From NCBI RefSeq assembly GCF_014283215.1, contig NZ_JACOMF010000002.1, forward strand, positions 248,001 to 312,000: 64,000 nucleotides of DNA, read 5' to 3'. Shown here piece by piece: positions 42,009 to 51,113 of the stretch. Under the pieces are notes generated by a model. It was not told the DNA's origin and ran no database searches. It was given only the letters and a program-made list of their open reading frames with translations. Source of the stretch: Siccirubricoccus deserti (lineage in GTDB: Bacteria; Pseudomonadota; Alphaproteobacteria; Acetobacterales; Acetobacteraceae). Within the stretch, counting starts at the first letter, position 1. Each line of letters opens with the position of its first letter. Made by a program: the position numbers and the translations under genes.

Positions 42009-43973
42009 TCATCCGACCTTGCCGCCGCCGATCCGGGTGATGGCTATGACCGAGGGCCGCGGCGGCATCCCCTCCACGAAATCCGGCCAGCGGGTGGAAG
42101 GCGCGTCGAAATGGCTGCCGGAGCTCTCGCCCGGGTGCTGGATGGCGAGGAAGAGGGTGGTGTCGTCCGGGGTGAAGGTCGGGCCGCAGACCTCGGCGCC
42201 GATCGGCGCCTGGTAGAAGCAGCGGCTCAGCGCCCGCCCCGGCCCGGCGGTGTCGGCGGCGTAGAGCCCGTCGGCGATGCCGGCCGCGTCATCAGCGCCA
42301 TCGGTCGAGATCCAGATCCGGCCGCGGCTGTCGAAGGTGCAATTATCGGGGCAGGAGAGCCAGCCCTGGTCGCTGGTGGCGCGATGGTACTGCGTGCCGG
42401 GATCGACGCCGGGCTTGCCGGCGGCGAGGAAGACCTCCCACCGCGCCTCGGTCGCCGCGTGATCCACCGCGGCCGTGCCGGCGCCGGGCGGGATGATCTC
42501 CACCACATGGCCGTGGATGTTGCGCGGGCGGGGGTTGGCGGGGCTCACCTGTTCCGCGGTGCGGCGGTTGTTGTTGGTGAGCATGACATAGACCCGCCCG
42601 TTCACCGGGTTGGTCTCCACATCCTCCGGCCGGTCCATCGGCGTGGCGCCGAGCAGGTCGGCGGCGCGCCGCGCCTCGATCACCACATCGGCCTGGCTGG
42701 CGAAGCCGTTGGCCGCGGTCAGCGGCCCCTCGCCATGCACCAGCGGCAGCCAGCGCATCCTTCCATCCGCCTCGAAGCGCGCGACATGCAGCGTGCCCTC
42801 GTCCAGCAGGTCGCGGTTCGCGGCGGGGTCGGCCGGGTTCCAGGGCCGGGCGGTGACGAATTTGTAGAGGTACTCGAACCGCTCGTCGTCGCCGGAATAG
42901 AAGGCGACGCGGCCATCGGCGCTGACGGCATGGGTCGCGCCCTCATGCTTGAGGCGGCCGAGGGCGGTGCGCTTCACCGGCACGCTGGCAGGGTCGTAGG
43001 GGTCGTACTCGACGACCCAGCCGAAGCGGTTCGGCTCATTCGGCTCGCGGTCTAGGTTGAAGCGCGGCTCGTACTGCGCCCAGGCGTAGGCGCCCTGTTT
43101 CTGGATGCCGTAGCGTCGGTAATGCGCGGCCTGCGGGCCGCTCTCGGCCGCCTCGCCGCTGAAGTAGAAATTCGTGTTCTCCTCGGCGGTCAGCACGGTG
43201 CCCCAGGGCGTATTGCCGCCGGCGCAATTGTTCAGCATGCCGAGCACCTGGGTCCCGCCGGGGTCGGCGCTGGTCCGCAGCCGCGGATGGCCGGCGGCGG
43301 GGCCGGCGATGCGCATCGGCGTCGCCAGGGTGATGCGGCGGTTGTAGCGGCTGTCCCGCACATGGACCCAGCCGCTGGCCTCGCGCTTCACCTCCACCAC
43401 GCTGCCGCCATGCGCCGCCATCTCGACGCGCGCCTGGGCTTCGGAGACCCGGCGCCGCGCCTGGTTGCCGGTGCCGAGGCCGGGGAACATCAGGCCGGGG
43501 ATGGTGTATTCATGGTTCACCACCAGCAGCCCGTGGTCGCTGGCCCGGCTGCCGCGCGGCAGCGGGAAGAAGTCGAGGTAGTCACAATTGTAGCCGAACT
43601 GCCGGGCCTGGGCCTCCGGCGTCTGGCGCTGCGGGTCGAACTCCGGGGCCTCGGCCAGGATCGGGTCGCCCCAGCGGATCACTGTCTGGATGGCATGGCC
43701 TTCCGCCACCGCATCGCCCTCCGCGATCTGGTGGCGCAGCTCCGGGAAGGTGAGGCTGGAAGGGCCGGCATCCGGGGTGTTGCCGCTGCTGTGGGCGCGC
43801 TTCTGGGCCTCGGCCGGCGTGGCCAGCAGCGCCGCGGCGCCGGCCAGCAGCGCGGCGCGGCGGCCGAGCCGGGCGGCGATCAGCCCGCCGATGCTCTCGC
43901 CTGGCGCCGGGTTGCTGCTGCCGCGGTCCTCCATCGCCTCGGGGTCGAGGGATTCGCCGGGTGAGTCCGTCAT
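42009..43973 (-). CDS. PhoX-family phosphatase (DUF839)
   Basis: The 654-residue protein matches the PhoX family: HGLLVVNHEYTIPGLMFPG near residue 147, NCAGGNTPWGTVLTAEENTN near 247, GWVVEYDPYDPASVPVKRTALG near 322, and EDVETNPVNGRVYVMLTNN near 459. PhoX is a calcium/iron alkaline phosphatase in the periplasm. A twin-arginine-like signal (RLGRRAALLAGAAALLATP) is internal, after about 35 polar residues, as in other PhoX proteins exported by Tat. No phosphate transport genes or clear Pho box are next to it. Confidence 0.9.
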   Translation of the reverse strand: MTDSPGESLDPEAMEDRGSSNPAPGESIGGLIAARLGRRAALLAGAAALLATPAEAQKRAHSSGNTPDAGPSSLTFPELRHQIAEGDAVAEGHAIQTVIRWGDPILAEAPEFDPQRQTPEAQARQFGYNCDYLDFFPLPRGSRASDHGLLVVNHEYTIPGLMFPGLGTGNQARRRVSEAQARVEMAAHGGSVVEVKREASGWVHVRDSRYNRRITLATPMRIAGPAAGHPRLRTSADPGGTQVLGMLNNCAGGNTPWGTVLTAEENTNFYFSGEAAESGPQAAHYRRYGIQKQGAYAWAQYEPRFNLDREPNEPNRFGWVVEYDPYDPASVPVKRTALGRLKHEGATHAVSADGRVAFYSGDDERFEYLYKFVTARPWNPADPAANRDLLDEGTLHVARFEADGRMRWLPLVHGEGPLTAANGFASQADVVIEARRAADLLGATPMDRPEDVETNPVNGRVYVMLTNNNRRTAEQVSPANPRPRNIHGHVVEIIPPGAGTAAVDHAATEARWEVFLAAGKPGVDPGTQYHRATSDQGWLSCPDNCTFDSRGRIWISTDGADDAAGIADGLYAADTAGPGRALSRCFYQAPIGAEVCGPTFTPDDTTLFLAIQHPGESSGSHFDAPSTRWPDFVEGMPPRPSVIAITRIGGGKVG

Positions 43974-44076
43974 GGCTCCGCTCCTGTTGCCATCGTTGCC
44001 GTGGGCATTATCGCGCGGCGCGGCGGTCCGCCGGGTTACATCGCAATGACAGGCCGATGCGGCTCGGCGCGCCCGG

Positions 44077-44880
44077 TCAGCGCAGCAGCAGGAAGGCCAG
44101 CATCAGCGTGCCGAGGCCGATGCGGTACCAGCCGAAGGGGGTGAAGCCGATGCGGCCGATGACCGCCAGCACCCAGCGCACCGTCAGCAGCGCCACCACG
44201 AAGGCGGCGACGAAGCCGACGCCGATCTGCCCCAGCCCATCGACGGAGATTTCATTCCGTACCTTCAGCAGGCTGTAGGCGCTGGCCGCCAGCATGGTCG
44301 GGATCGCCAGGACAAAGCTGAATTCCGCCGCCGTCCGCCGGTCCACGCCGAGCAGCAGGGCGGTGATGATGGTGGCGCCGGAGCGCGAGGTGCCGGGGAT
44401 CATCGCCAGCGCCTGGCCGAAGCCGACGATCAGCGCCGCCAGCGGGCCGATCTCCGGCACCGAATGGATGGCGGGCGCGCGCCGCAGGCGCTCGATCAGG
44501 ATGATGGCGACGCCGCCGAGGATCAGCGCGACGGAGACGACCCAGGGGTTGAACAGCGCCTCGGTGATCGTCCGGTGCAGGGTCAGGCCGATCAGCATGG
44601 CCGGCAGGAAGGCCAGCATCAGGTTGATCACGTAGTAGCGCGGCCGGCCCGGCCGCCACATCCCGGCCAGCAGGCCGACCAGCGTGTCGCGGAAATACCA
44701 GATCACGGCAAGGATGGCGCCGAGCTGGATGGAGATCTCGAACACCTTCCCCGGCGGGCCTTCGAACCCGATCAACTCGCCGAGCAGGATCAGATGGCCG
44801 GTCGAGGAGATCGGCAGGAATTCGGTCAGCCCTTCCAGCACCCCCATGGCGAGGGCGGAAAGCAGATCGGCGAAGGACAT
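44077..44880 (-). CDS. uppP: Undecaprenyl-diphosphatase UppP/BacA
   Basis: The 267-residue membrane protein recycles the lipid carrier undecaprenyl diphosphate for cell-wall synthesis and can give bacitracin resistance. EGLTEFLPISSTGHLIL near residue 15 holds the catalytic E(x3)E-type region and PGTSRSGATII near 165 the second signature with the conserved Ser-Arg. Eight membrane segments are seen. A 296-bp gap upstream holds repeat copy C. It is not in an operon with other cell-wall genes. Confidence 0.95.
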   Translation of the reverse strand: MSFADLLSALAMGVLEGLTEFLPISSTGHLILLGELIGFEGPPGKVFEISIQLGAILAVIWYFRDTLVGLLAGMWRPGRPRYYVINLMLAFLPAMLIGLTLHRTITEALFNPWVVSVALILGGVAIILIERLRRAPAIHSVPEIGPLAALIVGFGQALAMIPGTSRSGATIITALLLGVDRRTAAEFSFVLAIPTMLAASAYSLLKVRNEISVDGLGQIGVGFVAAFVVALLTVRWVLAVIGRIGFTPFGWYRIGLGTLMLAFLLLR

Positions 44881-45071
44881 GCAGGGACGCGCTCCGATGC
44901 GGCGCGGCCGGCTATACTGCCGACTGCGCCGCCCGGGTAGGCGCTACCGCCCGGCTGCGCGGCTCTGTGTTGCGTCAGGCGAATTGGCTTGCCGGGATGC
45001 GCGGCATGCGTCCTGGCAGATGGTCGAGGAACCCGCTGCCGGGATGGGCGCCTCCGCAGACCCTCATGCAT

Positions 45072-45145
45072 GGGCTTGATCCATGCATCCGACTGCACCG
45101 CAAAAGCAACAAGTTGAATGGCCGGATCAAGCCCGGCCATGACGG
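45072..45145. repeat. Bipartite intergenic repeat, copy C
   Basis: Left box 45072-45091 (GGGCTTGATCCATGCATCCG) and right box 45120-45145 (GGCCGGATCAAG, then CCCGGCCATGACGG). GGGCTTGATCC (45072-45082) and GGATCAAGCCC (45124-45134) are exact inverted repeats. ATGCATGG/CCATGCAT (45066-45073 with 45081-45088) adds a local 8-bp hairpin. Lies in the gap before uppP. Confidence 0.78.
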
Positions 45146-45176
45146 GAGGGGGTGCGCTCCCCCTCCGAGATCCGCT

Positions 45177-46265
45177 CTACCGCTGCTGCGCCGCCGCCGG
45201 GAAGGCGAAATTGTCGAAGCTGCTCTCGGCGACGCGGAACCACTGGTATTCCTCGTCCCGATAGGCGCGGTAGGCGGTCCAGATCTTCTTGAAGCGCTCG
45301 TTCCTGCCGGCCATCTCCTCGTACAGCCCATGCGCCTCGCGCCAGGATGCCTGCAGGATCTCGCGCGGCCAGAAGCGGAGCTGGGCCCCGGCGGCGACCA
45401 GCCGGCGCAGCGCCTGCGGGTTCAGATGGTCGTAGCGCGCCAGCATGTCGCTATTGGCCTCGCTCGCGGCCACTTCCAGCGCCGTCTTGTAGGCGGTGGG
45501 CAGCTTGTCGAACTCCGCCTGGTTGATCAGCAGGTGCAGGTGCGCGCCGGCCTCCCAGAAGCCCGGGGCGTAGTAGTTGCGGGCGACGCGGACGAAGCCG
45601 AGCTTCTCGTCGTCATGCGGGCCGACGAATTCGACGGCGTCCAGCGTGCCCCGCTCCAGCGCCGGGTAGATGTCGCTGGCGGCGATCTGGGTCGGCACCG
45701 CGCCGAGCTTGCGGAAGATCTCGCCGGCCAGCCCGGCGACGCGGAACTTCAGCCCCTTCAGATCGTCGAGGCTCTTCACCTCGTTGCGGAACCAGCCGCC
45801 CATCTGGGCGCCGGTGTCGCCGGCGGGAAAGCCGAGGATGCCGTAGTCCCTGAACAGCTCCGCCGCCAGCTCGTTGCCGCCGCCATACTGCAGCCAGGCC
45901 AAGTTCTGCCGGGCGTTCAGCCCGAAGGGCAGGGCGGTGAAGAAGGCGAAGGAAGGGTCCTTGCCGGTATAGTAGTAAACTGGGGTATGGCCGCCCTCAA
46001 TGGTGCCGTTCTGCACCGCATCCAGCACGGCAAGGCCGGGAACGATCTCGCCGGCGGCGAAGAAGCGGATCTGGAAGCGGTTGTCGGTGAGCTGGGCGAC
46101 CCGCTGGGTGATCTTCTCGCCGGTGCCGTACAGCACGTCGAGGTTGCGGGGAAAGGCGGAAGCGATGCGCCAGCGGATTTCCGGGTTGCTCTGCGCCACG
46201 GCGGGCGCGGCAAGCGCAACAGGCGCGGCGGCGACCGCGGCGCCGAACAGCAGGCGACGGTTCAT
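45177..46265 (-). CDS. TRAP transporter substrate-binding protein (DctP type)
   Basis: The 362-residue periplasmic receptor has an RR signal (MNRRLLFGAAVAAAPVALAA), then IRWRIASAFPRNLDVLYGTG, the start of DctP-type proteins of the mannonate/lactate-like branch. GAQMGGWFRNEVKSLDDLKG near 178, FRVAGLAGEIFRKLGAVP near 198 and DIYPALERGTLDAVEFVGP near 219 are family signatures; the first Arg binds the ligand carboxylate. It is about 45% identical by eye to the receptor at 47065-48147. No DctQ/DctM permease is nearby. Confidence 0.93.
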   Translation of the reverse strand: MNRRLLFGAAVAAAPVALAAPAVAQSNPEIRWRIASAFPRNLDVLYGTGEKITQRVAQLTDNRFQIRFFAAGEIVPGLAVLDAVQNGTIEGGHTPVYYYTGKDPSFAFFTALPFGLNARQNLAWLQYGGGNELAAELFRDYGILGFPAGDTGAQMGGWFRNEVKSLDDLKGLKFRVAGLAGEIFRKLGAVPTQIAASDIYPALERGTLDAVEFVGPHDDEKLGFVRVARNYYAPGFWEAGAHLHLLINQAEFDKLPTAYKTALEVAASEANSDMLARYDHLNPQALRRLVAAGAQLRFWPREILQASWREAHGLYEEMAGRNERFKKIWTAYRAYRDEEYQWFRVAESSFDNFAFPAAAQQR

Positions 46266-46352
46266 GACTGGCTCCTCAGACGGCTGCGCGCATCTAGTAC
46301 CGTTGCAGTGGCATGAAAAGTCCCACGCCGACGCGGGCCGGGAGAGGTGAGG

Positions 46353-46991
46353 ATGGCCGCTGCTGCGGCGGCATGGCGCCCTTGGCTGGCGGTGCCGCTG
46401 GTGGCGATCGCCGGCTATGTCGATGGCATCGGCTGGCTCCGGCTGCAGGAGCTGTTCGTCAGCTTCATGAGCGGCACCAGCACGATGCTTGGCCTTGCCC
46501 TGATTGGTGGACCGGCCGGGCGGGCGGCGGCCCTGGCGCTGGTGGTCGGGCTTTTCACCGCCGGGGCGGTGGCCGGGGCGGTGCTGGGTCGGCTGGCGGG
46601 GCGATGGCGGGCGGCGGTGCTGGGGCTGGTGGCGGTGCTATTGGGTCTGGCCTGGAAACTGCCCTGGCTGGGGCCGCGGCTGCCGCCCGCGGCCTATGCG
46701 CTGGTTCCGGCGATGGGGGCGCTGAACCTGGCGCTGCCGGGGGTGGGCGGCATCACCTTCGTCACCGGCGCGCTGACCCGCTTTGCCGAGGCGCTGGTCG
46801 CAGCGCTGGCCGGCGCCGGCCCGCATGCCGCCTGGCTGCGCCAGTTCGCCGCCTGGGCAGCGCTGGTCGGTGGTGCCGCGCTCGGCGCTGCCATGGAGGC
46901 GCGGCTCGGCCAGCAGGCGCTGGGGTTGCCGGCCCTGGCGGCGGCGCTGGCCGCGATCGCCTCCGCGCTGGGGCGGTGGCGGTTGCACTGA
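46353..46991 (+). CDS. DUF1275 (YoaK-like) membrane protein
   Basis: The 212-residue protein has about six membrane segments. AIAGYVDGIGWLRLQELFV near residue 17, followed by SFMSGTSTMLGLAL, matches the DUF1275 signature (AGxxDxxxxxxLxxxFxSxMTGN-like). ALNLALPGVGGITFVTGAL near 128 is the mirrored second half. Function unknown; some relatives are thought to be transporters. AGGTGAGG upstream supports ATG 46353. It lies between two TRAP receptor genes. Confidence 0.85.
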   Translation: MAAAAAAWRPWLAVPLVAIAGYVDGIGWLRLQELFVSFMSGTSTMLGLALIGGPAGRAAALALVVGLFTAGAVAGAVLGRLAGRWRAAVLGLVAVLLGLAWKLPWLGPRLPPAAYALVPAMGALNLALPGVGGITFVTGALTRFAEALVAALAGAGPHAAWLRQFAAWAALVGGAALGAAMEARLGQQALGLPALAAALAAIASALGRWRLH

Positions 46992-47064
46992 ATTCCGTTG
47001 CAGTGCCTGGGGGCTTTTCCGCAGGCTTGGCCCGGCGCCGGCAACAGGCGCTGGGAGGATATAG

Positions 47065-48147
47065 ATGAACCGACGGAACCTCGTCGCCGGCGGGGCGCTC
47101 GGCGCGACTGCGCTGGCGACGCCGCATCTCGCCAGCGCCCAGACACGCATCCGCTGGCGCTGCCCGAACAGCTTCCCGAAATCGATCGAGACGCTCTACA
47201 GCGCCGCCGAGATCGTCGCCCGCCGGGTGCGGGAGATGTCGGACGGCTCCTTCGAGATCACCGTCTCCGGCCCCGGCGAGGTGGTGCCGGCGTTGCAGAT
47301 CCTGGATGCGGTCACCCAGGGCTCGGTCGAATGCGGCTTCACCCCGGGCCTGTTCTACTTTGGCAAGGACCCGACCCTGGCGCTGTCCACCACCCTGCCG
47401 ATGGGCATGGCGAGCCGCGCCATGTTCGCCTGGCTGCACTACGGCGGCGGCCGCGACCAACTGCGCGACGTGTTCCGTGACCAGAACGTCCACGCCATCC
47501 CCGCCGCCTGCACCGGGGCCCAGATGGGTGGCTGGTTCCGCAAGGAGATCCGCAGCGCCGAGGATCTGAAAGGGCTGAAATTCCGCATTGCCGGGCTGGG
47601 CGGTTCGGTGATGCAAAAGCTCGGCACCGTGCCGCAGCAGATCGCGCCTTCCGACATCTACCCGGCGCTGGAGCGTGGGGTGATTGACGCCGCCGAATAC
47701 ATCGGCCCCTTCGATGATGAGAAGCTCGGCTTCGCCCGGGTCGCCCGGTACTACTACTACCCAGGCTTCCAGGAGGTGGCGCCCTCCACCGATCTCATGG
47801 TCAACCTGCGTGCCTGGGAGGCACTGCCGAAGACCTACCAAGCGATGCTGGAGACCGCCTGCATCGAGGCTTGGCACGCCACGGCGGCGAAATACGACGT
47901 GCTGAACCCGCCGGCGCTGCGCCGCCTGATCGCCGCCGGCACCCAGCTCCGCCCCTATCCACGGGAGGTGCTGCAGGCGCTCTATCGCGCCGCGCAGGAA
48001 CTCTATGTCGAGCTCGGCGAGCAGAATGCGCGCTTCAAGAGGGTCCATGAGCATTGGGAGAAATTCCGCGTCGAGCAGAGCCAGTGGTTCCGCATCGCCG
48101 AGGACTCCATGGTGAATTTCCTCGCGGTTGCTTCCGCGCCGCGTTGA
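47065..48147 (+). CDS. TRAP transporter substrate-binding protein (DctP type)
   Basis: The 360-residue receptor has a signal peptide (MNRRNLVAGGALGATALATP) then IRWRCPNSFPKSIETLYSAA. GAQMGGWFRKEIRSAEDLKG and FRIAGLGGSVMQKLGTVPQQ are the ligand-binding signatures, and DIYPALERGVIDAAEYIGPFDD follows. The C-terminus (RLIAAGTQLRPYPREVLQAL onward) is repeated in broken form just downstream at 48250-48488, showing that a tandem relative decayed. It resembles the opposite-strand receptor at 45177. No TRAP membrane subunits are nearby. Confidence 0.93.
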   Translation: MNRRNLVAGGALGATALATPHLASAQTRIRWRCPNSFPKSIETLYSAAEIVARRVREMSDGSFEITVSGPGEVVPALQILDAVTQGSVECGFTPGLFYFGKDPTLALSTTLPMGMASRAMFAWLHYGGGRDQLRDVFRDQNVHAIPAACTGAQMGGWFRKEIRSAEDLKGLKFRIAGLGGSVMQKLGTVPQQIAPSDIYPALERGVIDAAEYIGPFDDEKLGFARVARYYYYPGFQEVAPSTDLMVNLRAWEALPKTYQAMLETACIEAWHATAAKYDVLNPPALRRLIAAGTQLRPYPREVLQALYRAAQELYVELGEQNARFKRVHEHWEKFRVEQSQWFRIAEDSMVNFLAVASAPR

Positions 48148-48249
48148 GTAAAGCGCGATCGGCACAGCTGGCCGCTGCAGTTCGGAAGCGCGGCCGGCAG
48201 GGTCCTCCGCAAGCGTCAGACGGCGCATCAGGGGAGATACATGCATGGA

Positions 48250-48488
48250 CCGCCGCCGCTGCTGCGGCTGCTGGCCGCGGGCACGCGGTGAGGCCCCCAT
48301 TTGCGGGAGATCCTGACCGACGCCTACAAGACGATGCAGGCGCTCCGTGCCGAGCTTTCCGATCAGAACCCACGCTTCAGGCGGGTGTGGGATCACTGGA
48401 CAAGCACCGGCTGGAGCAGACCCAGCGCTTCTGCGTGGCCGAGGATTCGATGCCGGGTTTCGTCACGGTGGCGACGGCGCAGCGCTGA
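48250..48488 (+). pseudogene. C-terminal relic of a third DctP receptor gene
   Basis: The frame reads PPPLLRLLAAGTR, an in-frame TGA at 48289-48291, then LREILTDAYKTMQALRAELS followed by DQNPRFRRVWDHW. After a frameshift near 48400 it continues LEQTQRFCVAEDSMPGFVTV to a TGA at 48488. This parallels the last 75 residues of the intact gene just upstream (PPALRRLIAAGTQ, PREVLQALYRAAQE, QNARFKRVHEHW, EQSQWFRIAEDSM). The N-terminal 280 codons are missing. The rest of the 460-bp gap (48148-48607) is empty. Confidence 0.8.
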
Positions 48489-48607
48489 GGCGGCCCGGGG
48501 GCTTTCCCTGGAAGGCCGAGCCGGCCGACTGGCGTGCTCTATCGCCGGCCTGCGCAGCGCAGGCCGGGATGGCATGACGTGGCCGGCTCCGGGCGGACCG
48601 CCCGGCG

Positions 48608-49402
48608 CTACCGTCCCTGGAAATTCCCCAGCCGGCGTTCCGCGGTGGCCTTGATGCCCTCGCGGAAGTCCTCGGTCTTGCGCAGCCAGTCCTGCTCCAC
48701 CAGCTCGCGCTCCGTCGCCTGCTCGATCGCATCGGCGAGGCCGCGGCGCATCGTCTCCCGCGTCGCCTGCACGCCGAGCGGGGAGGATTGGGCAATCTCG
48801 ACCGCGAGCGCGGTTGCCGCCGCGCGCAGTGCCTCGGCCGGCACCAGCAGATCCGCGAGACCGATGCGCACCGCTTCCTCGCCGCCGATCCGCCGCCCGG
48901 TGTAGAACAACAGCGCCGCCTGCTGCTGGCCGACCAGGCGTGGCAGGGTGCAGGTCAGGCCGAAGCCGGGGTGGAAGCCGAGCCGGGTGAAATTGGCGCT
49001 GAAGCGCGCCTCGGCGCAGGTGACGCGGAAATCCGCGACGCAGGCGAGGCCGAGTCCGCCGCCGATGGCCGGGCCCTGCACCGCGGCGACGATGGGCTTC
49101 TTCGTGCGGAACAGCCGCACCGCTTCCTTGTAGAGGTGCCGCACCGGCCCGCCCACGGGGACGCTGCCTTCTTCCGTGCCATCCTCGCGGCGATTGGCGA
49201 AATTGGCGCCGGCGCAGAACGCCTTGCCCTGGGCGGCGAGCACCACGGCGCGTACTGCCGGGTCGGCATCGGCGGCGTCGAAGGCGGTGGCGATTTCCCG
49301 GATCAGCACCGTGTCGAAGAAGTTATTCGGCGGCCGCTGGATCTCGATGATGGTGACGGCGTCGGCGGTGGTGACGCCGATACTGGTATAGCTGGCAGCC
49401 AT
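48608..49402 (-). CDS. Enoyl-CoA hydratase/isomerase family protein lacking both usual glutamates
   Basis: The 264-residue crotonase-fold protein has VLAAQGKAFCAGANFAN near residue 55 (first oxyanion NH), AVQGPAIGGGLGLACVADFR near 105 (second), and LGFHPGFGLTCTLPRLVGQ near 138. In hydratases the catalytic glutamates sit at GGGxE and FxxPE; here they are Gly and Phe, so simple hydration is unlikely. It may be an isomerase, hydrolase or another crotonase activity. GAGGGG upstream supports start 49402. It is 93 bp after ahcY on the same strand. Confidence 0.85.
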   Translation of the reverse strand: MAASYTSIGVTTADAVTIIEIQRPPNNFFDTVLIREIATAFDAADADPAVRAVVLAAQGKAFCAGANFANRREDGTEEGSVPVGGPVRHLYKEAVRLFRTKKPIVAAVQGPAIGGGLGLACVADFRVTCAEARFSANFTRLGFHPGFGLTCTLPRLVGQQQAALLFYTGRRIGGEEAVRIGLADLLVPAEALRAAATALAVEIAQSSPLGVQATRETMRRGLADAIEQATERELVEQDWLRKTEDFREGIKATAERRLGNFQGR

Positions 49403-49467
49403 GGCTGTGCCCCTCGGAGTTCTTGATTCGAGCGGCGGCAGCATGGCGGCAAACGCCGCGGTGGGCG

Positions 49468-49488
49468 AGGGGGGCGCCTGGCCCCCCT
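49468..49488 (-). terminator. Hairpin after ahcY
   Basis: AGGGGGGC (49468-49475) pairs with GCCCCCCT (49481-49488), an 8-bp perfect stem with a five-base loop, starting six bases past the ahcY stop. No U-tract follows on the minus strand, so it may stabilise the RNA or terminate weakly. Confidence 0.45.
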
Positions 49489-49494
49489 GCCTGA

Positions 49495-50898
49495 TCAGTA
49501 GCGGTACTGTTCCGCCTTGAAGGGGCCTTCCTCGGCGACGCCGATGTAGGTGGCCTGGGCCTCAGTCAGCTTGGTCAGCTTCGCGCCGACCTTCGCCAGG
49601 TGCAGCGCCGCCACCTTCTCGTCCAGATGCTTCGGCAGCACATAGACCTTCTTCTCGTACTTGCCGGGGTTCGCCCACAGTTCGATCTGCGCCAGCGTCT
49701 GGTTGGTGAAGCTGGCGGACATCACGAAGCTCGGGTGGCCGGTGGCGTTGCCGAGGTTCACGAGACGTCCCTCGGACAGCAGGATGATGCGCTTGCCGTC
49801 GGGGAACTCCACCTCGTCCACCTGCGGCTTCACATTGTGCCACTTGTAGTTCTTCAGCGCGGCGACCTGGATCTCGCTGTCGAAGTGGCCGATGTTGCAG
49901 ACGATGGCGCGGTGCTTCATCGCCCGGATGTGGTCGATGGTGATGACGTCCACATTGCCCGTGGCGGTGACGAAGATGTCGGCGCGCGGCGCGGCATCCT
50001 CCATCGTCACCACCTCATAGCCTTCCATCGCCGCCTGCAGCGCGCAGATCGGGTCGACCTCGCTGACCATGACGCGGCAGCCGGCGTTGCGCAGGCTGGC
50101 GGCGCTGCCCTTGCCGACATCGCCGAAGCCCGCGACCATGGCGATCTTGCCCGCCATCATCACATCGGTGCCGCGGCGGATGCCGTCCACCAGCGATTCG
50201 CGGCAGCCGTAGAGGTTGTCGAATTTCGACTTGGTGACGCTGTCGTTCACGTTGATGGCGGGGAACAGCAGCTTGCCTTCCTTCGCCATGATGTAGAGCC
50301 GGTGCACGCCCGTCGTCGTCTCCTCGGAGACGCCCTGGATCGCCTTCGCCAGCTTCGCGAACCAGCCCGGCTTCTGCTTCAGGCAGGTCTTGATGAGGGC
50401 GAAGAAGACCTCCTCCTCCTCATTCGTCGGATTGTCGAGGAAGCCGGTGTCGCCCTGCTCGGCGCGCAGCCCGTAATGGACCAGCAGCGTCATGTCGCCG
50501 CCATCGTCTAGGATCATGTTCGGCTCGCCGCCGTCGCCCCATTCCAGGGTCTTCTTCACGTAGTCCCAGTATTCCGGCAGCGTCTCGCCCTTCACCGCGA
50601 AGACCGGCGTGCCGGCGGCGGCGATGGCGGCGGCGGCGTGGTCCTGGGTCGAGAAGATGTTGCAGGAGGACCAGCGGACATCGGCGCCGAGGGCCTTCAG
50701 CGTCTCGATCAGCACCGCGGTCTGGATGGTCATGTGCAGGCAGCCGGCGATCCGGGCGCCCTTCAGCGGCTGGGACGGGCCGTATTCCCGGCGCACCGCC
50801 ATCAGGCCGGGCATCTCGTCCTCGGCCATGGCGATCTCCTTGCGGCCCCAATCGGCCAGGGAGAGATCCTTAACCAGGTATTCGGCGGCAACGGCCAT
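49495..50898 (-). CDS. ahcY: S-adenosylhomocysteine hydrolase
   Basis: The 467-residue NAD-dependent enzyme splits SAH to homocysteine and adenosine in the methionine cycle. [20 protein letters not shown] near the start, [17 protein letters not shown] with a catalytic-site Cys near 82, the NAD loop [12 protein letters not shown] near 258, and the C-terminal KAEQYRY, which reaches into a neighbouring subunit, are all present. The insert near 160-190 is the form found in most proteobacteria. A palindromic operator-like site lies 72-93 bp upstream. Confidence 0.97.
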   Translation of the reverse strand: MAVAAEYLVKDLSLADWGRKEIAMAEDEMPGLMAVRREYGPSQPLKGARIAGCLHMTIQTAVLIETLKALGADVRWSSCNIFSTQDHAAAAIAAAGTPVFAVKGETLPEYWDYVKKTLEWGDGGEPNMILDDGGDMTLLVHYGLRAEQGDTGFLDNPTNEEEEVFFALIKTCLKQKPGWFAKLAKAIQGVSEETTTGVHRLYIMAKEGKLLFPAINVNDSVTKSKFDNLYGCRESLVDGIRRGTDVMMAGKIAMVAGFGDVGKGSAASLRNAGCRVMVSEVDPICALQAAMEGYEVVTMEDAAPRADIFVTATGNVDVITIDHIRAMKHRAIVCNIGHFDSEIQVAALKNYKWHNVKPQVDEVEFPDGKRIILLSEGRLVNLGNATGHPSFVMSASFTNQTLAQIELWANPGKYEKKVYVLPKHLDEKVAALHLAKVGAKLTKLTEAQATYIGVAEEGPFKAEQYRY

Positions 50899-50969
50899 GA
50901 TCGCTCTGTCCTTCGTCTCGTGGCGGCGCCGTAGCACGCCCCGGGTTCGGTGGCCAGAGGATATCCACG

Positions 50970-50991
50970 AGACATAAGGATGTCTTTATAT
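50970..50991 (-). promoter_or_regulatory. Palindromic operator candidate upstream of ahcY
   Basis: AGACATAAGGATGTCT (50970-50985) has perfect 6-bp arms, and the wider ACATAAGGATGTCTTTATAT (50972-50991) is a second, imperfect palindrome (7 of 10 positions). It is the only AT-rich stretch between ahcY and the divergent PQQ dehydrogenase. ArsR-type SahR regulators act on ahcY and other methionine-cycle genes through AT-rich palindromes in proteobacteria; assignment to SahR is from memory and not certain. Confidence 0.45.
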
Positions 50992-51113
50992 CTCTGGCGT
51001 GGCCGTGACGAGAGTGGAATATCTGACTGTTGCCGTCGGACTTGCCCCCGGCTCCGCCAGCCTCCTACCATCCTTGCAGAACCGGCGCGCAGCCGCCGGC
51101 TGGGAGGAGAGCC

